Positions 1 through 10,690 are shown, counted from the first letter of the stretch. The stretch is DNA of 64,000 bases from Macrosoma leucophasiata (GCA_036365455.1 JAWQUS010000002.1:8928001-8992000); one strand, 5' to 3'. Translations and numbers: made by a program. The notes: generated by a model from the letters alone, not told the origin.

Positions 1-933
1 ACATACTTTAGTTAAATTTAAATAACTATATTAAAAAATGTTTTGTATTATCTTTAAAAATGCGAAGAAACTTTTTCCCCAACCTTATACTTACATCGAG
101 GTCGGATCTCTTTATTTAGGGTATCGCTATCTCATTATTTTACCATACATTAGACACGCTGTCCGCGCGTGGTTCACAAGTAACATCGCGTCCTTCACCC
201 GTGGACCACCCGTCGACAACGAGTGGACGACGAAAAACGAGGCGATGCTCGTCGGGTGCAGGGTGGCTGTAGTGAGCTATGACCCTTACCCACCTTAGAT
301 AGGTAGGTAGTGTTGTCTCCATTTATATATATCTTAACATGGACGCGGAGCAATTTGGTAACGGGGGGAACACGTAAGTTGGTTCTAGGAGGGCGCAGGT
401 AGGTAGGTAGATTTAATTTTATGTCAGCTATCAGCAATGGGCGGGGGCAGGGTCGATTTATTGAGACAGACTAAAACCCATACCTTCTCCATATTCATAG
501 CAGATAGCTGCTATTGTATGCAATTTATTTAATTTTTAAACAGGGTAATAAATTAATCCGTCAGTGTACCTATATGGCACACAAATTGTTTTAGAGGTCT
601 TGCTGGTGACACGACAAGGTTTCGTGGAGACTTGATTCTGAATTTAAATTAGCGGTATTAGCGCATAATTAGCATATATAAAAATTTAAAATAATTATTT
701 GCTAATGTACTACTATGACTAGTATCAAATTGATTAGATATTATATTTTTTCTCTAGCGATATGACAAAGCTGCTGACTGAAATAATTAAAGATTTTTGA
801 CAAAAAATAACAACATCAATGTCGTTTTTGCAAAAGAGAGGTCTTGTTATCGATGCTTAAAGGTATGTATGTACGATACCTATTTTAGTTCTATTTCGGT
901 ATGTTACATTCTTTGATTATAAAAATATCGTAC
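1..933. other. Left-edge intergenic or intronic DNA
   Basis: No exon was recognised. The stretch should be intron or later exons of mth-A, whose TM5-TM7 part must lie left of the window, but I saw no TM5-like reading frame here. The only recognisable sequence is a partial MITE copy at about 150-296, listed separately. Short GGTAGGTA-type runs near 295-415 look like simple sequence. Confidence 0.5.
150..296 (-). repeat. Partial copy of TTAA-flanked MITE family
   Basis: The segment ending 'gtagtgagctatgaccctta' matches, with divergence, the right end of the complete 339-bp element at 53155-53493. It also shares the internal 'ggaccacccgtcgacaacgagtgga' type sequence. The left part is missing, so this is a truncated relic. 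The three translated frames through it are not genes. Confidence 0.7.
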
Positions 934-1094
934 CATAAAACCAACAGAACATTAAGCCTATGCCTGGCCTTGGATGGTTTCCTGGATGATAGTTAATAAT
1001 AGCCATACATATGGTTAAAAGAGTCGGGCAGCCCCAAGCATACAAGGCGTACCATAAAAATTCCTTCCACTCATAGTCTGATATTGTTGGCCTC
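934..1094 (-). CDS. mth-A exon 5 (TM4 and second extracellular loop)
   Basis: A 161-bp exon that follows 'tttcag' and ends 'TTTTATG|gtacga'. It codes for RPTISDYEWKEFLWYALYAW followed by a GCP motif, TM4, and a loop with 'NYHPGNHPRPGIG'. It matches mth-B exon 5 (62766-62926) in length and at most residues. It is the last exon inside the window. Confidence 0.9.
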
Positions 1095-4000
1095 CTGAAA
1101 TAAATTATAGTTTTATATTCCGTGTAACGTTAGGTACTAGTAATGCATTCTGTCCTTAAATTAGTGGGTAATTCTTTGCTCACCTCAAACAAACCAAGAT
1201 CTGGATAGATATAGCATTAGACCAAAAAAAGCTGGCTACTATAAAAAAATATGTAAAGAAACCTGAAAATAAGAGAAGGTTTAAATATAATAGAATTAAA
1301 TATTTATATGTTATCGATTTGTCTGTAAGTACCTACTTATATTAATATCATTTATTAATTGTAATCCATTACCTCGTGCTGCACATAAATCCATATTTTC
1401 AAATTCAGCCAACTTCATAATGGATAAGAGAATAAGACCTAAAGCCAGGCTCGCACAAAAATTTATTAAACTCTTGCCTTGTAAATCCCTGAAAAGAATG
1501 AATCAGTGTTATCTTCCTAACAGAAGAAATATGAAAATAAATAGGTAGGGACTTGGCCTGTTTTGACTTGTTATAACTTCTGTGACAAATCAAAAACTAA
1601 TCTAGTTAACTCGTAATTCTGGCTGCGTTTCGGTGACCTTTTTGGGGTAACCAAAGGTTTTGTCTGTGCACTTATGGACGAAGTGATGGAAGTGATTTTG
1701 ACTAATAACTACCGCAGGTATATCCTGGATCCTACTGTGTAGAAGGCCTATATAAGGGACGGTACGGCTGGCATTATGTCGGGCGTGCCACCGTCTCCCA
1801 CAGATATTTTACAACTAACGAACTAATGTTTCCGATGACATAGGTTTACCAAACTTATGCGTTTGCAGTTTGACATGATGTGGGTTTACAGAATGGCCGG
1901 ATATCAGCTCCATGTAATGTTATGGCTCACCGAGTTTCGTTTAGAGATAAACAAACGGTGATGTAAATCTGAATTATCCGATCGCATCGTGTAATAAATA
2001 AAATATTGATATCTATCTATAGTTATTAACTACTACTTTCTTTTATTACTGATAGTGCCAAAAATTATGATTATACGGGTCATAGCTGACTATAGCCACC
2101 CGGCATCCGACCAGCACCGCCTCGTTTTACGGCGTTCACTCGTTGTCGACGGGTGGTCGACGTGTGGTCGACGGACGGTCGACGTGTGGTCGACGGGCGG
2201 TCGACGGGTGGTCCACGGGTGAACGACGCGATGTTACTTGTGAACCACTCGCGGACTGCGCGCGTTCCACTTGGGAACAGCGAGTTGGCAATGCAAAGTC
2301 AACGCAAATTATTACATATTCTCTGACGCAAGACAAGCTAGAGGTCACCGAGTGGTCCACTCGCCACTCGTACCTACGGAAGGCACTTAAATGCAGTGTT
2401 GCCAACCTGGATTTTGAAAAAGACGTAGGTCAGATAAGAAAATTACGGAGAAATGGTCAAATTTCCTTATGAAAAATACGTAGATCTACGTACTTTTTTT
2501 CTGAATTAGATGTAGAGAGTAAAATAGGTAAAAGTTAATAAATCGATAATTTATAAAACCTTAAAAGTAGCAAACAGCAGACAAATCAAACTTCGGTTAG
2601 AGATATCTCCGCGAACAAAAATAATATTTCAATAGCCGATATGGGTAATTGTTAGTTTTTGCATTATCTACATGTGGTAATTCGTAGAATTTTTTTTGAT
2701 AACGGTAAATTTTTTAAAATTAAAAGAAATTTAAAATGGCTTCGACAAAATCATAAATCATAGCATATTTATTAAATTAAAAAAAAATAACCATTAGCAC
2801 CAAAAAAATTATATGAATTACCACATCTTAATAATTCGAGAAAGTTAACTACTTTTAGGGTTATCAATTTATTCAAATTATTCAATTTTCATTATCATTT
2901 TCAGACAAATTAAATTTATACATAAATTTATTACAAAGTTTAATGTGTTCTTGTGACGGTTCACGGTTTCTTTTTAAGCCACTTTTCGTATAAAGTAAGC
3001 CTGCTATCGTGTCAGTGGAAAGTTTGTTTCTTATATTAGTTTTCATCAAATTGATGGCAGAAAACAGACGTTCGACATTTGCACTGCTATGTGGCAATGT
3101 TAATAAATTTTGTGCAAATTGGGTTAATAAAGGAAACATTTGAGACGAATCGCCTTTTTTCATTTTTGAAATATGACGCCAAAACTCATCTGCTCCTATT
3201 AGCTGATCCTCTTGAAATGGAAGATTAGTGTTTCTTAGAGTTCTCCATTCCCGGTCTAATTCTGTCAAATTTGTTGGACATAATCCTGAAAATAAAACTA
3301 AGTAAGATGCAGATTCATCTCATAAATGAAATATTAGAAATTTATGATAAGCATATTACCTGGAAACATTTGCCCTAAATGAGCTATAGATGGTACAGAA
3401 CGTTTTAAATTTGAGTCCAGCAATGTCTCAGGGTTAAAAAACTTTAAATTTTTCAACCTTTGTCTGTGCTCATCTTCAAAGGGAAAGCGATTTTTGATTT
3501 GATTAAGACTTTCAATGTAAAATTCAAGACATTTTTGTCTTAACTGTGTTATTTGATCAGGATTAATATTGTTTTTGTTCATTATAATTAAGGCAGCAAC
3601 ATTGCCTCCTAAGTAAATGTCTTCCAGGTGTAAATGGTTTTCAATGTTTTCAAAATCAATATTCAAGATTTTTGTTTCCAATGCTGCAACTTTTTCATGG
3701 ACATTAATGCTTGTTTTTTTTTCCTGTTCAGTTAATTCCAAATATTCTAGCTTCAAAAAACATTCCAGTATACTCTTGTAGGTTATAAAAATTTTTTCAT
3801 ATAGCAAGTAGAGTTTTGGGCTTTCAGATTGCATTTCTTTGTTTAAATCATTGAAGTATGGCAACACAAAATTTAAAAATTCCAAGTATAGTTCAGTGGT
3901 TGGTTCCATACATTTATCAAGGATTGACTGAGCTGCAAGTAATCTATCAGTGAACACAGCACTTTGAAAATATAGTTTCAATGCTGGTAGTTCTTCCAGA

Positions 4001-6765
4001 AGCCTTTTCACAACTTGTAATAAGGACAGCCATCTTGTTTGGGCAGGGTGTAATAAAACAAAAACAAAATTCAATTGAGCAGGAAGCTGAAAAATATCGA
4101 AATAAAACAACTCCTTCGAAATCTTAGTGTGAAATATTTTTAGGTTAAGATTCACTATTACGGCGGCAAGATCACTTTAAAACGTTTTGTTTAACACAGT
4201 CACATGAATCACAGTTCTATAGAATCGACACTTGGTTTTTAAAATAAATGGTGCGACGTGTTAAGGGACGAGGCGAGTGCACGTTAGTATCGAACAGAAA
4301 GTTTATTAATTTTTTTTTGCGAAAGTAATGGAAATTATGGCCATTTAGTCTAATGAGATGTTATTTTGCAATTTTGAACTATTTTGATAGAAAATACGTA
4401 GATTCTGGGACTAAAGTACGTAGGTTTGCAGAAAAGGCTTAAAATACGTAGATCTCCGTAAAAAGACGTAGAGTTGGCAACACTGCTTAAATGGTAAGTG
4501 ACCAGTGGTAGCCTGTAGACATCCACACACGCACAATGGATCTCAAGCAGATGTGTTACCACTCCCCTTGATCCCTTGCTTCTATGATGGAAATTAGATG
4601 GCACTGTAAATCGCGTAATACTTACGCTATGTAAGTGGAATAATAATAATAAATTTGTTTATTGACAAAAAGATAGTTACAATTTATATGTTGAATCCAT
4701 TGATTCCCGAACTAGTTTTCACTGTATTTCGGGAATCAGTGGCTTCTCCTGTTGATAACATGATTTTATGTCATAGAATGTCCCAAATTATTGTACATAC
4801 ATTTAAAAATAGAACTTAATTATCAGTATACAATAAAAAAATGCAAAGAAACGTTAATTATTGTATAACAAAAAGAAGAGAAGAATGGTTTCTTTGTTCT
4901 CTCTTCTTCTTTGTAATCTCAGGAACTAATGGACCGATATGAATAATTATTTTAGTATACGATACCTAGTCCATTTATCGAAGAAGGCTATAGGCTATAT
5001 AACGGACGAAGTTCTGGATATACAGGTTGTTTCAAATAAAAACAGGAAAATTGTTCATAAGTAAGTTATTGTAAACTTACCTCATTTCGGGTAAAATAGC
5101 GTAAATAATTGCGGTTAACACCAGGAATATAGCTGAGACTATCATACAATACGCTAAACCTGGTTCATCATAATTATTATCTTCTTCGTCAACGCATAAA
5201 ATCAATACTCTTTCATGTGTGGTGCTGTTGGTCATCGTTACATTTCCATGGAATGTGCAGAAACTGAAATACAATTCAATGTTTAATTCATGGTGTGTAT
5301 TGAAGAAGGTGGTGGTGGTTGGTATTGAAAAAGTGTCCATCAAAACATGACAAATAGGGGTGGACAAATGTATCCTAATAGCATAGGATACATTTTAATA
5401 TTATTCAATTTTTTTAATGTATGTCTCAACACGTTTTTTCACAGTAGATTTTCTGGTCATAAATGAAATAAATAATGATAATATATCAATTTATTGATAT
5501 TTTTTACGTAACGTAGTTGGCAAACAAGCATGCAGTTCACATGGATATTAAATGCAGCCTATAGACATCTACACAAAAACCAGAAGTCAAAATGCAGATG
5601 CGTTGCCACTCTGCAACCTTAGTTCTTTCTTATGTCCCTGTGATAGTTATTACGGAGCGTAGGTACGGTAGGTTGTGAATAAAAAATGAGATCAGGCTGT
5701 AAGATCAAGCACCACAGCACCGTTATCACCTATATATCTAAAAGTATGCAGTCAAAATAGTTTTTTAAAGTTTCGTAGCCAAATGCCATAAAAGGAACCC
5801 ATATAGATTCGCCATGCCTGTCTATAAAGTCCGTTTTTGAGATATGTATACCGTCCATTCTTTCCATACTATTTCTTTATTGTCAGATTAATTTTCTATG
5901 TAGAGGAAGCAGCAGCTTCAATCAACATTTACCTAAGCATTGACTTTGATATATTGAATAGGTCTATACTTATGATTCCATGCTAAAGAGGTTTTTAATG
6001 TATCTACTTATTGTAATTTACTATAAGCAGGTAGGTATAATAAGTTTGCATTGTCAGCTATTAAGTCAACTGTTTGCTTTGTACACTCTTATTCTGTGTC
6101 CCTGGGCCTGAATATTTTTTCTTTATTTTTTAGGTATAATATAATATTTCAAAATTATGTATTTGAGTTGGTGTTGATACTTACTTCTAAAATAAAATAA
6201 ATAATTGTAATTGAAGAAACATTACCTAGCTATATGGTTAGGTTTGCTACTAAAAAAATAGTTTAGAGTTCTAGGTCGTAGGCGCCACAACGCAACCTAA
6301 TCCATCTCCCGTCAAATGGTACCTATTTAAATGGTAATGCGAGACTTCGGCAGCGGGCTGAAATCGCACCTGCAACCTCAGGATGACCAGTTTTTCTTTC
6401 CATTTTTTTTTTTATTTCCTAAAGTTCACTCGCATGTTTTGTTGCGAAATATAAAAATATTACTACTGTAGGTTTACAAGTGTGTCATATACCAACCTGC
6501 CCGGATCGATGTATATGTTATTTTGGATAAATAATATCGCATTGCCTGCTTCATTTACAGTAAAATTTAATATATTATCCGTATACATGTATGTCTTGTT
6601 GCAGGTTAATGGAATTGGCGTGGCGATACCATTCAATGGATCTCTGCAACTATTGTTGAATTCGTCCGCGTCATTATTATACACTTCTTGATTTGGTGCA
6701 CAACAAATTGCATCTTCAGCAGCTGATGAACACACGAAAACGAGGAGTAAAACGAAGACCATCAT
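934..6765 (-). CDS. Methuselah-like class B GPCR (mth-A), partial gene, five exons
   Basis: Seven-transmembrane receptor of the insect Methuselah family (secretin-like class B), expected at the plasma membrane. Exons in transcription order are 6765-6497, 5263-5081, 1488-1373, 1262-1184 and 1094-934; all join in frame with GT..AG introns. The product starts with a hydrophobic signal peptide, followed by a Cys-rich ectodomain (a CC pair, then 'PIPLTCN'). TM1 lies before 'LPEMR', TM2 in 'DLQGKSLINFC...', then TM3, and TM4 in 'WYALYAWGCP'. Family assignment rests on this order and on the close match to mth-B at 53990-62926, whose last three exons have identical lengths. TM5-TM7 are not in the window. 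The roughly 3.6-kb second intron carries a hAT element. The ligand is unknown. Exons are clear; whether the gene is functional cannot be judged from this part. Confidence 0.9.
1184..1262 (-). CDS. mth-A exon 4 (TM3)
   Basis: A 79-bp exon with acceptor 'attttcag' and donor 'TTGAG|gtgagc'. It encodes GFFTYFFIVASFFWSNAISI, the third transmembrane helix. The mth-B counterpart at 61421-61499 has exactly the same length and nearly the same protein. It is too short to stand out as an open reading frame. Confidence 0.9.
1373..1488 (-). CDS. mth-A exon 3 (TM2)
   Basis: A 116-bp exon with acceptor 'cttttcag' and donor 'GCACGAG|gtaatg'. It reads DLQGKSLINFCASLALGLIL and ends 'MDLCAARG', the second transmembrane helix and first loop of a Methuselah receptor. 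The longest open frame across this stretch is a different, meaningless one. The match to mth-B exon 3 (61219-61334, also 116 bp) decides the frame. Confidence 0.9.
1489..2077. other. mth-A intron 2, left part
   Basis: No gene or recognised repeat was seen. The interval is AT-rich single-copy-looking intron between the TM2 exon and the first repeat insertion. Confidence 0.4.
2078..2385 (+). repeat. TTAA-MITE family copy with GTCGAC-rich internal tandem
   Basis: It begins 'gggtcatagctgactatagcc', the inverted-repeat end of the 53155-53493 element, and keeps the 'cagcaccgcctcgttttacggcg' block. Between about 2140 and 2220 it contains six imperfect copies of a 'gtggtcgacgg' unit, an expansion absent from the 53-kb copy. 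It stops at the target duplication of the hAT element at 2394, and its own right end was not found. Confidence 0.65.
2394..4485 (-). mobile_element. hAT DNA transposon with intact ends
   Basis: A 2,092-bp element bounded by perfect 13-bp inverted repeats (CAGTGTTGCCAAC at 2394-2406, complement at 4473-4485) and flanked by a perfect 8-bp target duplication CTTAAATG (2386-2393 and 4486-4493), the hAT signature. Both subterminal zones carry several ACGTAG motifs (for example 'acgtagatctacgta' near 2476), likely transposase-binding repeats by analogy with other hATs. The transposase gene inside is on the minus strand and appears N-terminally incomplete. The element sits in intron 2 of mth-A. Confidence 0.93.
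2882..4155 (-). CDS. hAT transposase, two exons, N-terminus not found
   Basis: The upstream exon runs from about 4155 (or from an acceptor 'tttttcag' near 4093) to 3360, and the downstream exon from 3285 to 2882, separated by a 74-bp intron (donor CCAG|gtaata, acceptor ttttcag|G). The joined frame contains 'HPAQTRWLSLLQVV', typical of the RNase-H-like region of hAT transposases. It ends with a C-terminal dimerisation region: 'LPHSSANVERLFSAIN' followed by 'MKTNIRNKLSTDTIAGLLY'. No BED zinc finger or first catalytic block was seen before it in the remaining 240 bp of element. The gene is therefore shortened, or starts with exons I could not recognise, and may be inactive. Confidence 0.85.
4486..4615 (+). 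repeat. Degenerate fragment of the ~280-bp interspersed repeat
   Basis: 'ggtagcctgtagacatccacacacgc...agatgtgttaccactccccttgatccctt' resembles the middle part of the repeat described best at 51231-51503. It lies directly against the hAT target duplication. Confidence 0.5.
5081..5263 (-). CDS. mth-A exon 2 (end of ectodomain and TM1)
   Basis: A 183-bp exon with acceptor 'gtatttcag' and donor 'GAAATGAG|gtaagt'. It encodes 'SFCTFHGNVTMTN...', an acidic linker, then the TM1 helix 'AYCMIVSAIFLVLTAIIYAI' and 'LPEMR'. Its counterpart in mth-B (58673-58843) is 12 bp shorter but begins with the same SFC motif and ends at the same LPEMR with identical phase. Confidence 0.9.
5264..6496. other. mth-A intron 1
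   Basis: A 1.23-kb intron. It contains one truncated copy of the ~280-bp interspersed repeat at about 5513-5665; otherwise I recognised nothing. Confidence 0.6.
5513..5665 (+). repeat. ~280-bp interspersed repeat, truncated
   Basis: 'ggcaaacaagcatgcagttcacatgga...gcagcctatagacatctacac...gcagatgcgttgccactc' is the 5' half of the family. The part with the 'gctctaccaccagta' end is missing. Confidence 0.75.
6497..6765 (-). CDS. mth-A exon 1 (signal peptide and ectodomain)
   Basis: The start is the ATG at 6765-6763 (an MM pair). The upstream in-frame GTG at 6801 is not a eukaryotic start, and no ATG precedes. The exon reads MMVFVLLLVFVCSSAAEDAI, a clear signal peptide, then a CC pair, 'SCRDPLNG', 'PIPLTCNKTYMYTD' and an N-glycosylation site 'NFT'. 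It ends at 'DPGR' with donor GGGCAG|gttggt, the same junction used by mth-B exon 1. The 269 bp leave phase 2, which exon 2 completes. Confidence 0.9.
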
Positions 6766-7072
6766 GTCTAAATTCAATAATTTCACTTTAATAGATTTCA
6801 CTAAATTTTAAATTTAAGATGTATCGTTTGTTTTTCTTGTAACATTTTTCACCTCACGGTTAATGCACTTGTTTCGGTTGCGCCGGCGCCGGCCGAGACG
6901 CTCATGTGGCGGTTGTTACGTACGAAGCGTACGAACGCTTGGTCGGAAATCGATTGACTGCCTGTCTGCTCTTTATAACGTTCACTAATAACTATTGTAT
7001 GTTTACGCGTCTACGTAAAACACAGACCAAATTATCATTCAATTCGAATAAGCTTAGTTGGGTACACAACTA

Positions 7073-7528
7073 CAACTACTACAACAAATGACTAATTCAT
7101 TGATAGTATTGGCTTGGTTCATTGATGCTGTCGTGACGTTGCTCACACACGGCGACATTGTCCTAATTAATCAAGATGCCTATCTACTACTACTACAACA
7201 AATGACTAATTAATTGATAGTATTGGCTTGGTTCATTGATGCTGTCGTGACGTTGCTCACACACGGCGACATTGTCCTAATTAATCAAGATGCCTATCTA
7301 CTACTACTACAACAAATGACTAATTAATTGATAGTATTGGCTTGGTTCATTGATGCTGTCGTGACGTTGCTCACACACGGCGACATTGTCCTAATTAATC
7401 AAGATGCCTATCTACTACTACTACAACAAATGACTAATTAATTGATAGTATTGGCTTGGTTCATTGATGCTGTCGTGACGTTGCTCACACACGGCGACAT
7501 TGTCCTAATTAATCAAGATGCCTATCTG
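7073..7528. repeat. Tandem repeat, 4 x 114 bp, upstream of mth-A
   Basis: The phrase 'acaacaaatgactaatt' recurs at 7081, 7195, 7309 and 7423, a constant 114-bp period, and each unit ends 'taatcaagatgcctatct'. Copies 2-4 look identical and the first has a single visible change (attcattg for attaattg), so the amplification is recent. It lies about 310-760 bp upstream of the mth-A start codon. Confidence 0.95.
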
Positions 7529-8194
7529 TTTTTTTGGTAATGTTTTATATTTAACCAATAAAGAAATTAGATACTACCTCTACAACTAACTAGGTAGTTG
7601 CAGCCAGTGCCGTAAATAGGAATGTACCAACGGTGCCCAGGCAAAGGACGCACTGCAGATCTCGGGCAAGCGCTAGCGCATAAATGGCCCGATCAAGAAA
7701 ATCTAAGGGCCATCAAGGGTGCAGTTGTAGGAGCTTGCACGCGGCCCACGAAACGCTAGTTACGGCACTGCTTTCAGCTAAAAATTCTAATTCGTATTAT
7801 GCATTGCTTGCCGGCAAGGTTAAGTACGCCTTAGGTTTACTTCGAGTTCTTATTATGTCACTAAGTTAGTGTTTTTGTGAATAGGTACAGTAGATATACT
7901 TGGAAGATAATAACTGCTGCTAATTACTTAAGGTGCAATTCACCTTAACAGTTTGACCTACTAATTAGCTACGTACGTAGTGAAGAGGAAAGTACGCTTT
8001 TATATTGAGTCTGAACACCAGTTAATAAGGTGAGTTTGATTGTGGCGTGTATGAATGAGAACGTAAAATGTTTTTTGTTTAAACTTATTTAGCTTGTTTA
8101 ACTTTACTATTTGTTCACGCTAGTAAGTACATACGTAGGTACCTACTAACTATCATAGTAAGCTATCTATAGATTTTTTTCCGGTTCAAAATTC
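7529..8194. other. Intergenic, nothing recognised
   Basis: Sequence between the tandem array and a LINE relic. A 61-codon open frame at 7684-7869 has no recognisable features and is not called. Confidence 0.4.
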
Positions 8195-8610
8195 CGAACC
8201 TGCGTACCGCACAGAGAGAGACAATGGGACTAATTAGGAAGCTGTGCGTTTCTCACCGTCTCTACAATGATGAGTGCTCTGGTTAACTGTTTGATATGGT
8301 GCCACCGTCTCTTTTCCTACACAGAAGATAAAAAACATGTTTAATGTGGAATTAATTTCCCTATGAGGTGTTCTCTCGGAGCTACAATATGGGGTTCTTC
8401 GAAAACGGATTCTTCAGGGCTGGCAGCGCGTTGGCATCTCCCCTTGTGTTGTAAATATTCACCCTTTATTTCCATCGGCACCCTCTGAAGCTGGCACGGC
8501 ACCAGTGTGGCCGTTGGCACTAATTTTATCTATTCTGTGAGGTGGCGTTTACCACCCCGGTGGTCGTTAGTTTCATCTGCCCCCTTCGTAGTTATATTAC
8601 AATGGTTTAT
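8195..8610 (+). mobile_element. Non-LTR retrotransposon (LINE) relic, 3' end
   Basis: One frame reads 'LCVSHRLYNDECSG*LFDMVPPSLFLHRR', resembling the post-RT C-terminal region of insect LINE polyproteins. It has an internal stop, and frameshifts follow ('GVLRKRILQGWQRVGISPC'). This is a dead fragment; the clade is uncertain. Confidence 0.5.
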
Positions 8611-8689
8611 TCGCATTTCGCATCGGACGTTAGGTACCAAAATGAATTAAAACAACACTTGAGTACTTAAAAAAAAGTTTGCAACGCGA

Positions 8690-8875
8690 GTGTTATGTAA
8701 GTTACATTTTAACCAAGTTTTGACCAATAACGGTCTATTACCAGTGTTTACGTGGACAGTGTGCAGCAGAGATAATGCTCTACGAAGTCGAATCTAGCTG
8801 CCGATTGTCTCTTTCGTAGGCTCGATGTGCAATAATTATTGCTGGGCACTGTACCCACTTGGTATGATATCTTCG
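8690..8875 (+). repeat. Interspersed repeat with 'gcagcagagataatgctcta' core
   Basis: 'ttttgaccaataacgg...cagcagagataatgctctacg...tctctttcgtaggctcgatgtgcaataattattgctggg' recurs at 10545-10690 and, in reverse, at 46690-46870. I could not define termini or a class. Confidence 0.65.
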
Positions 8876-9109
8876 TAACAAAAAAGCAAAAAACGTTATC
8901 ATGCATAATAAAGTCTTGTTGTGCGAAAAATTCTTATCAGTCATGTTATCTGCGTCAGGATTTTTTTGTTGTTTGTTAAATGTTGTCACGCTTTTTGCAG
9001 CTGTCATCATCACTGTGTTAGAGGATACTTAACCAATTCAAAATAAAAAAAACCGATTAACTTATAAAATGTACTGAGAAACGGAACCCTACATTGTGCG
9101 TGATTTGGT

Positions 9110-9465
9110 GGAGATTTGGGCTGTGCTATAGTCACTCCAGAGGTGTTAAGTCGACTACCGAGAATACATCGAGGTGCTAAGGAGCTTGTACGAACGCCGC
9201 TACGTCGGTTCGCCTTCAGGACTAGAACTCGAAACCTGAGATGTCATATCTCCGAAACTGTTCGCTGCATTGGAAGATGTCTTCAAGCTTCTGCACTGGA
9301 ACGGACTCGGCATCAACATTTACAGCACACATTTCCCACCTCCGATTTGCGGATGATATCGTAGTCATGGCTGAGACCCTGGAAGACCCTGGCACAATGC
9401 TGCATGGCCTCAGTAAGGCCTCCCAACGAGTGGGCCTTACAATGGACAATACAATTGATTAAACC
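9110..9465 (+). mobile_element. RTE-like LINE reverse-transcriptase relic
   Basis: The frame from about 9241 contains 'HISHLRFADDIVVMAETLED' followed by 'GLSKASQRVGLTMDN'. FADD is the reverse-transcriptase catalytic motif and the context is that of RTE/BovB-type elements. The upstream half is frameshifted ('GTDSASTF' for an expected continuous frame) and the element stops shortly after. A dead fragment; the 3' part of a similar element lies at 12195-12500. Confidence 0.75.
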
Positions 9466-9589
9466 TAATCACACTATTCTCGTCAAGACTCGTCAAGACT
9501 ACCTAACAGGATAGCATTCATTCAGTGGCCAAACTATAGTGCTTACTTTGGCGGGCAATCGGCGAGCGAGCGTAAAGGGCTCTCAGCTT

Positions 9590-9690
9590 AAGAGCAAATC
9601 GTGTATGCTTGCATGCATGTCAGAATACGTATTGATGCCTTGGTAGATTTTGTATTCACGTTATCTTCAGGAAGAACAGGCGTGAAATTG
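9590..9690 (+). repeat. Degenerate SINE-A tail fragment
   Basis: 'gcttgcatgcatg' followed after about 60 bp by 'acaggcgtgaaattgcgtaac' resembles the 3' region of the SINE at 21323-21622. It is strongly diverged. Confidence 0.4.
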
Positions 9691-9710
9691 CGTAACTTTC
9701 ACCTAATTCT

Positions 9711-9764
9711 ACCAATATTGGCGGAGACTCAATTGAAATCAATTGTGTCTCCGCCAATATTGGT
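9711..9764. repeat. Near-perfect 26-bp hairpin
   Basis: The arms 'accaatattggcggagactc' (continuing aattga) at 9711-9736 and its complement at 9739-9764 pair with one mismatch and a 2-nt loop. Such a tight palindrome suggests a foldback element core. Confidence 0.85.
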
Positions 9765-9839
9765 ACCTACTAGTACCTACTCAAACAAGTTTTGTAAGAT
9801 TTACTTACTTATTAAGCGAAGCTATTTTTATAAGTAGGT

Positions 9840-10544
9840 CAGCTCATTACATTTGCAAAAATTAAATGATACTCTCAGAACATTGGAATTTGCGTTGGCG
9901 TCATAAGACGTGAAGACTAAGTAGATTAAAGGTCTTGGATAAATTGCCCATTATTCTATTCAAGGAGTATATTTACCATATTAAAGCGTTAACGCCTTAA
10001 ATACAAGGGTAACCATTAATACTAATAAATTGCAGGTATTCAGATTTTCTGATTGTGCACTACCATTATGAGTGGATTTAGAATTTAAATGTATGCAGTA
10101 TTGTTATGATACACAATGATTTCATCAAAATCTCACGTTATGCGATCATTGCAATGCTTTGCAATAAGTTAACAAATTGGTAGGGAAATTTTAGTTAAGG
10201 GAATTTAAAGTGGGTAGAAGTGACAATCAGTTTATCAGTTTCGCTATATTTGCTCTCATAGGCGGTACAGAGGAACAAGAAAAATCAAAGACGTGAACAT
10301 GTAGGTACAAAAGTGATTCAGCTATGCGGTTAAGTCGAGCCGCTGGCCCCTACAATTTAATGGTAAATAAGGTAGACTTCAGTGATAATAAGTACTTGAT
10401 GTCCTAAGCAATCAACGCCTGTTTGCCATCCATTATGTAAATTACAAGTATCAAACAAGAAATACAACACATGGATCTTAGGAAGGAAATTTCGGATTAT
10501 TTTGGGTCTGTAAAGCGCTATCTCTTTCGAATCTTACCTATGTG
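9840..10544. other. Intergenic, nothing recognised
   Basis: AT-rich sequence without an exon, RNA gene or clear repeat. Scattered 'ggtaggtac' words are typical of the whole window. Confidence 0.4.
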
Positions 10545-10690
10545 ACCATTTTCAAAATTTTTTGACCAATAACACCGGACTGTCATTAGGTAGCGTAGGT
10601 ACGTAGGCAGCAGAGATAACGCTCTATCTGTCGTAACTAGCCAATTATCTCTTTAGTAGGCTCGATGGGCAATATTTCTTGCTGGGTCCG
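10545..10690 (+). repeat. Copy of the 'gcagcagagataacgctcta' repeat
   Basis: It shares with 8690-8875 the ordered blocks 'ttttttgaccaataac', 'cagcagagataacgctcta', 'tctctttagtaggctcgatgggcaata' and 'ttgctggg'. It sits directly beside the foldback element at 10717. Confidence 0.65.

Noticed and set aside
2143..2472. 109-codon frame rich in 'VDGRSTCGRR'
   Set aside because: A translation of the GTCGAC tandem in the MITE copy, running on into the hAT terminus.
7073..7528. CRISPR-like array
   Set aside because: The whole 114-bp unit is conserved with no variable spacers, and the DNA is eukaryotic.
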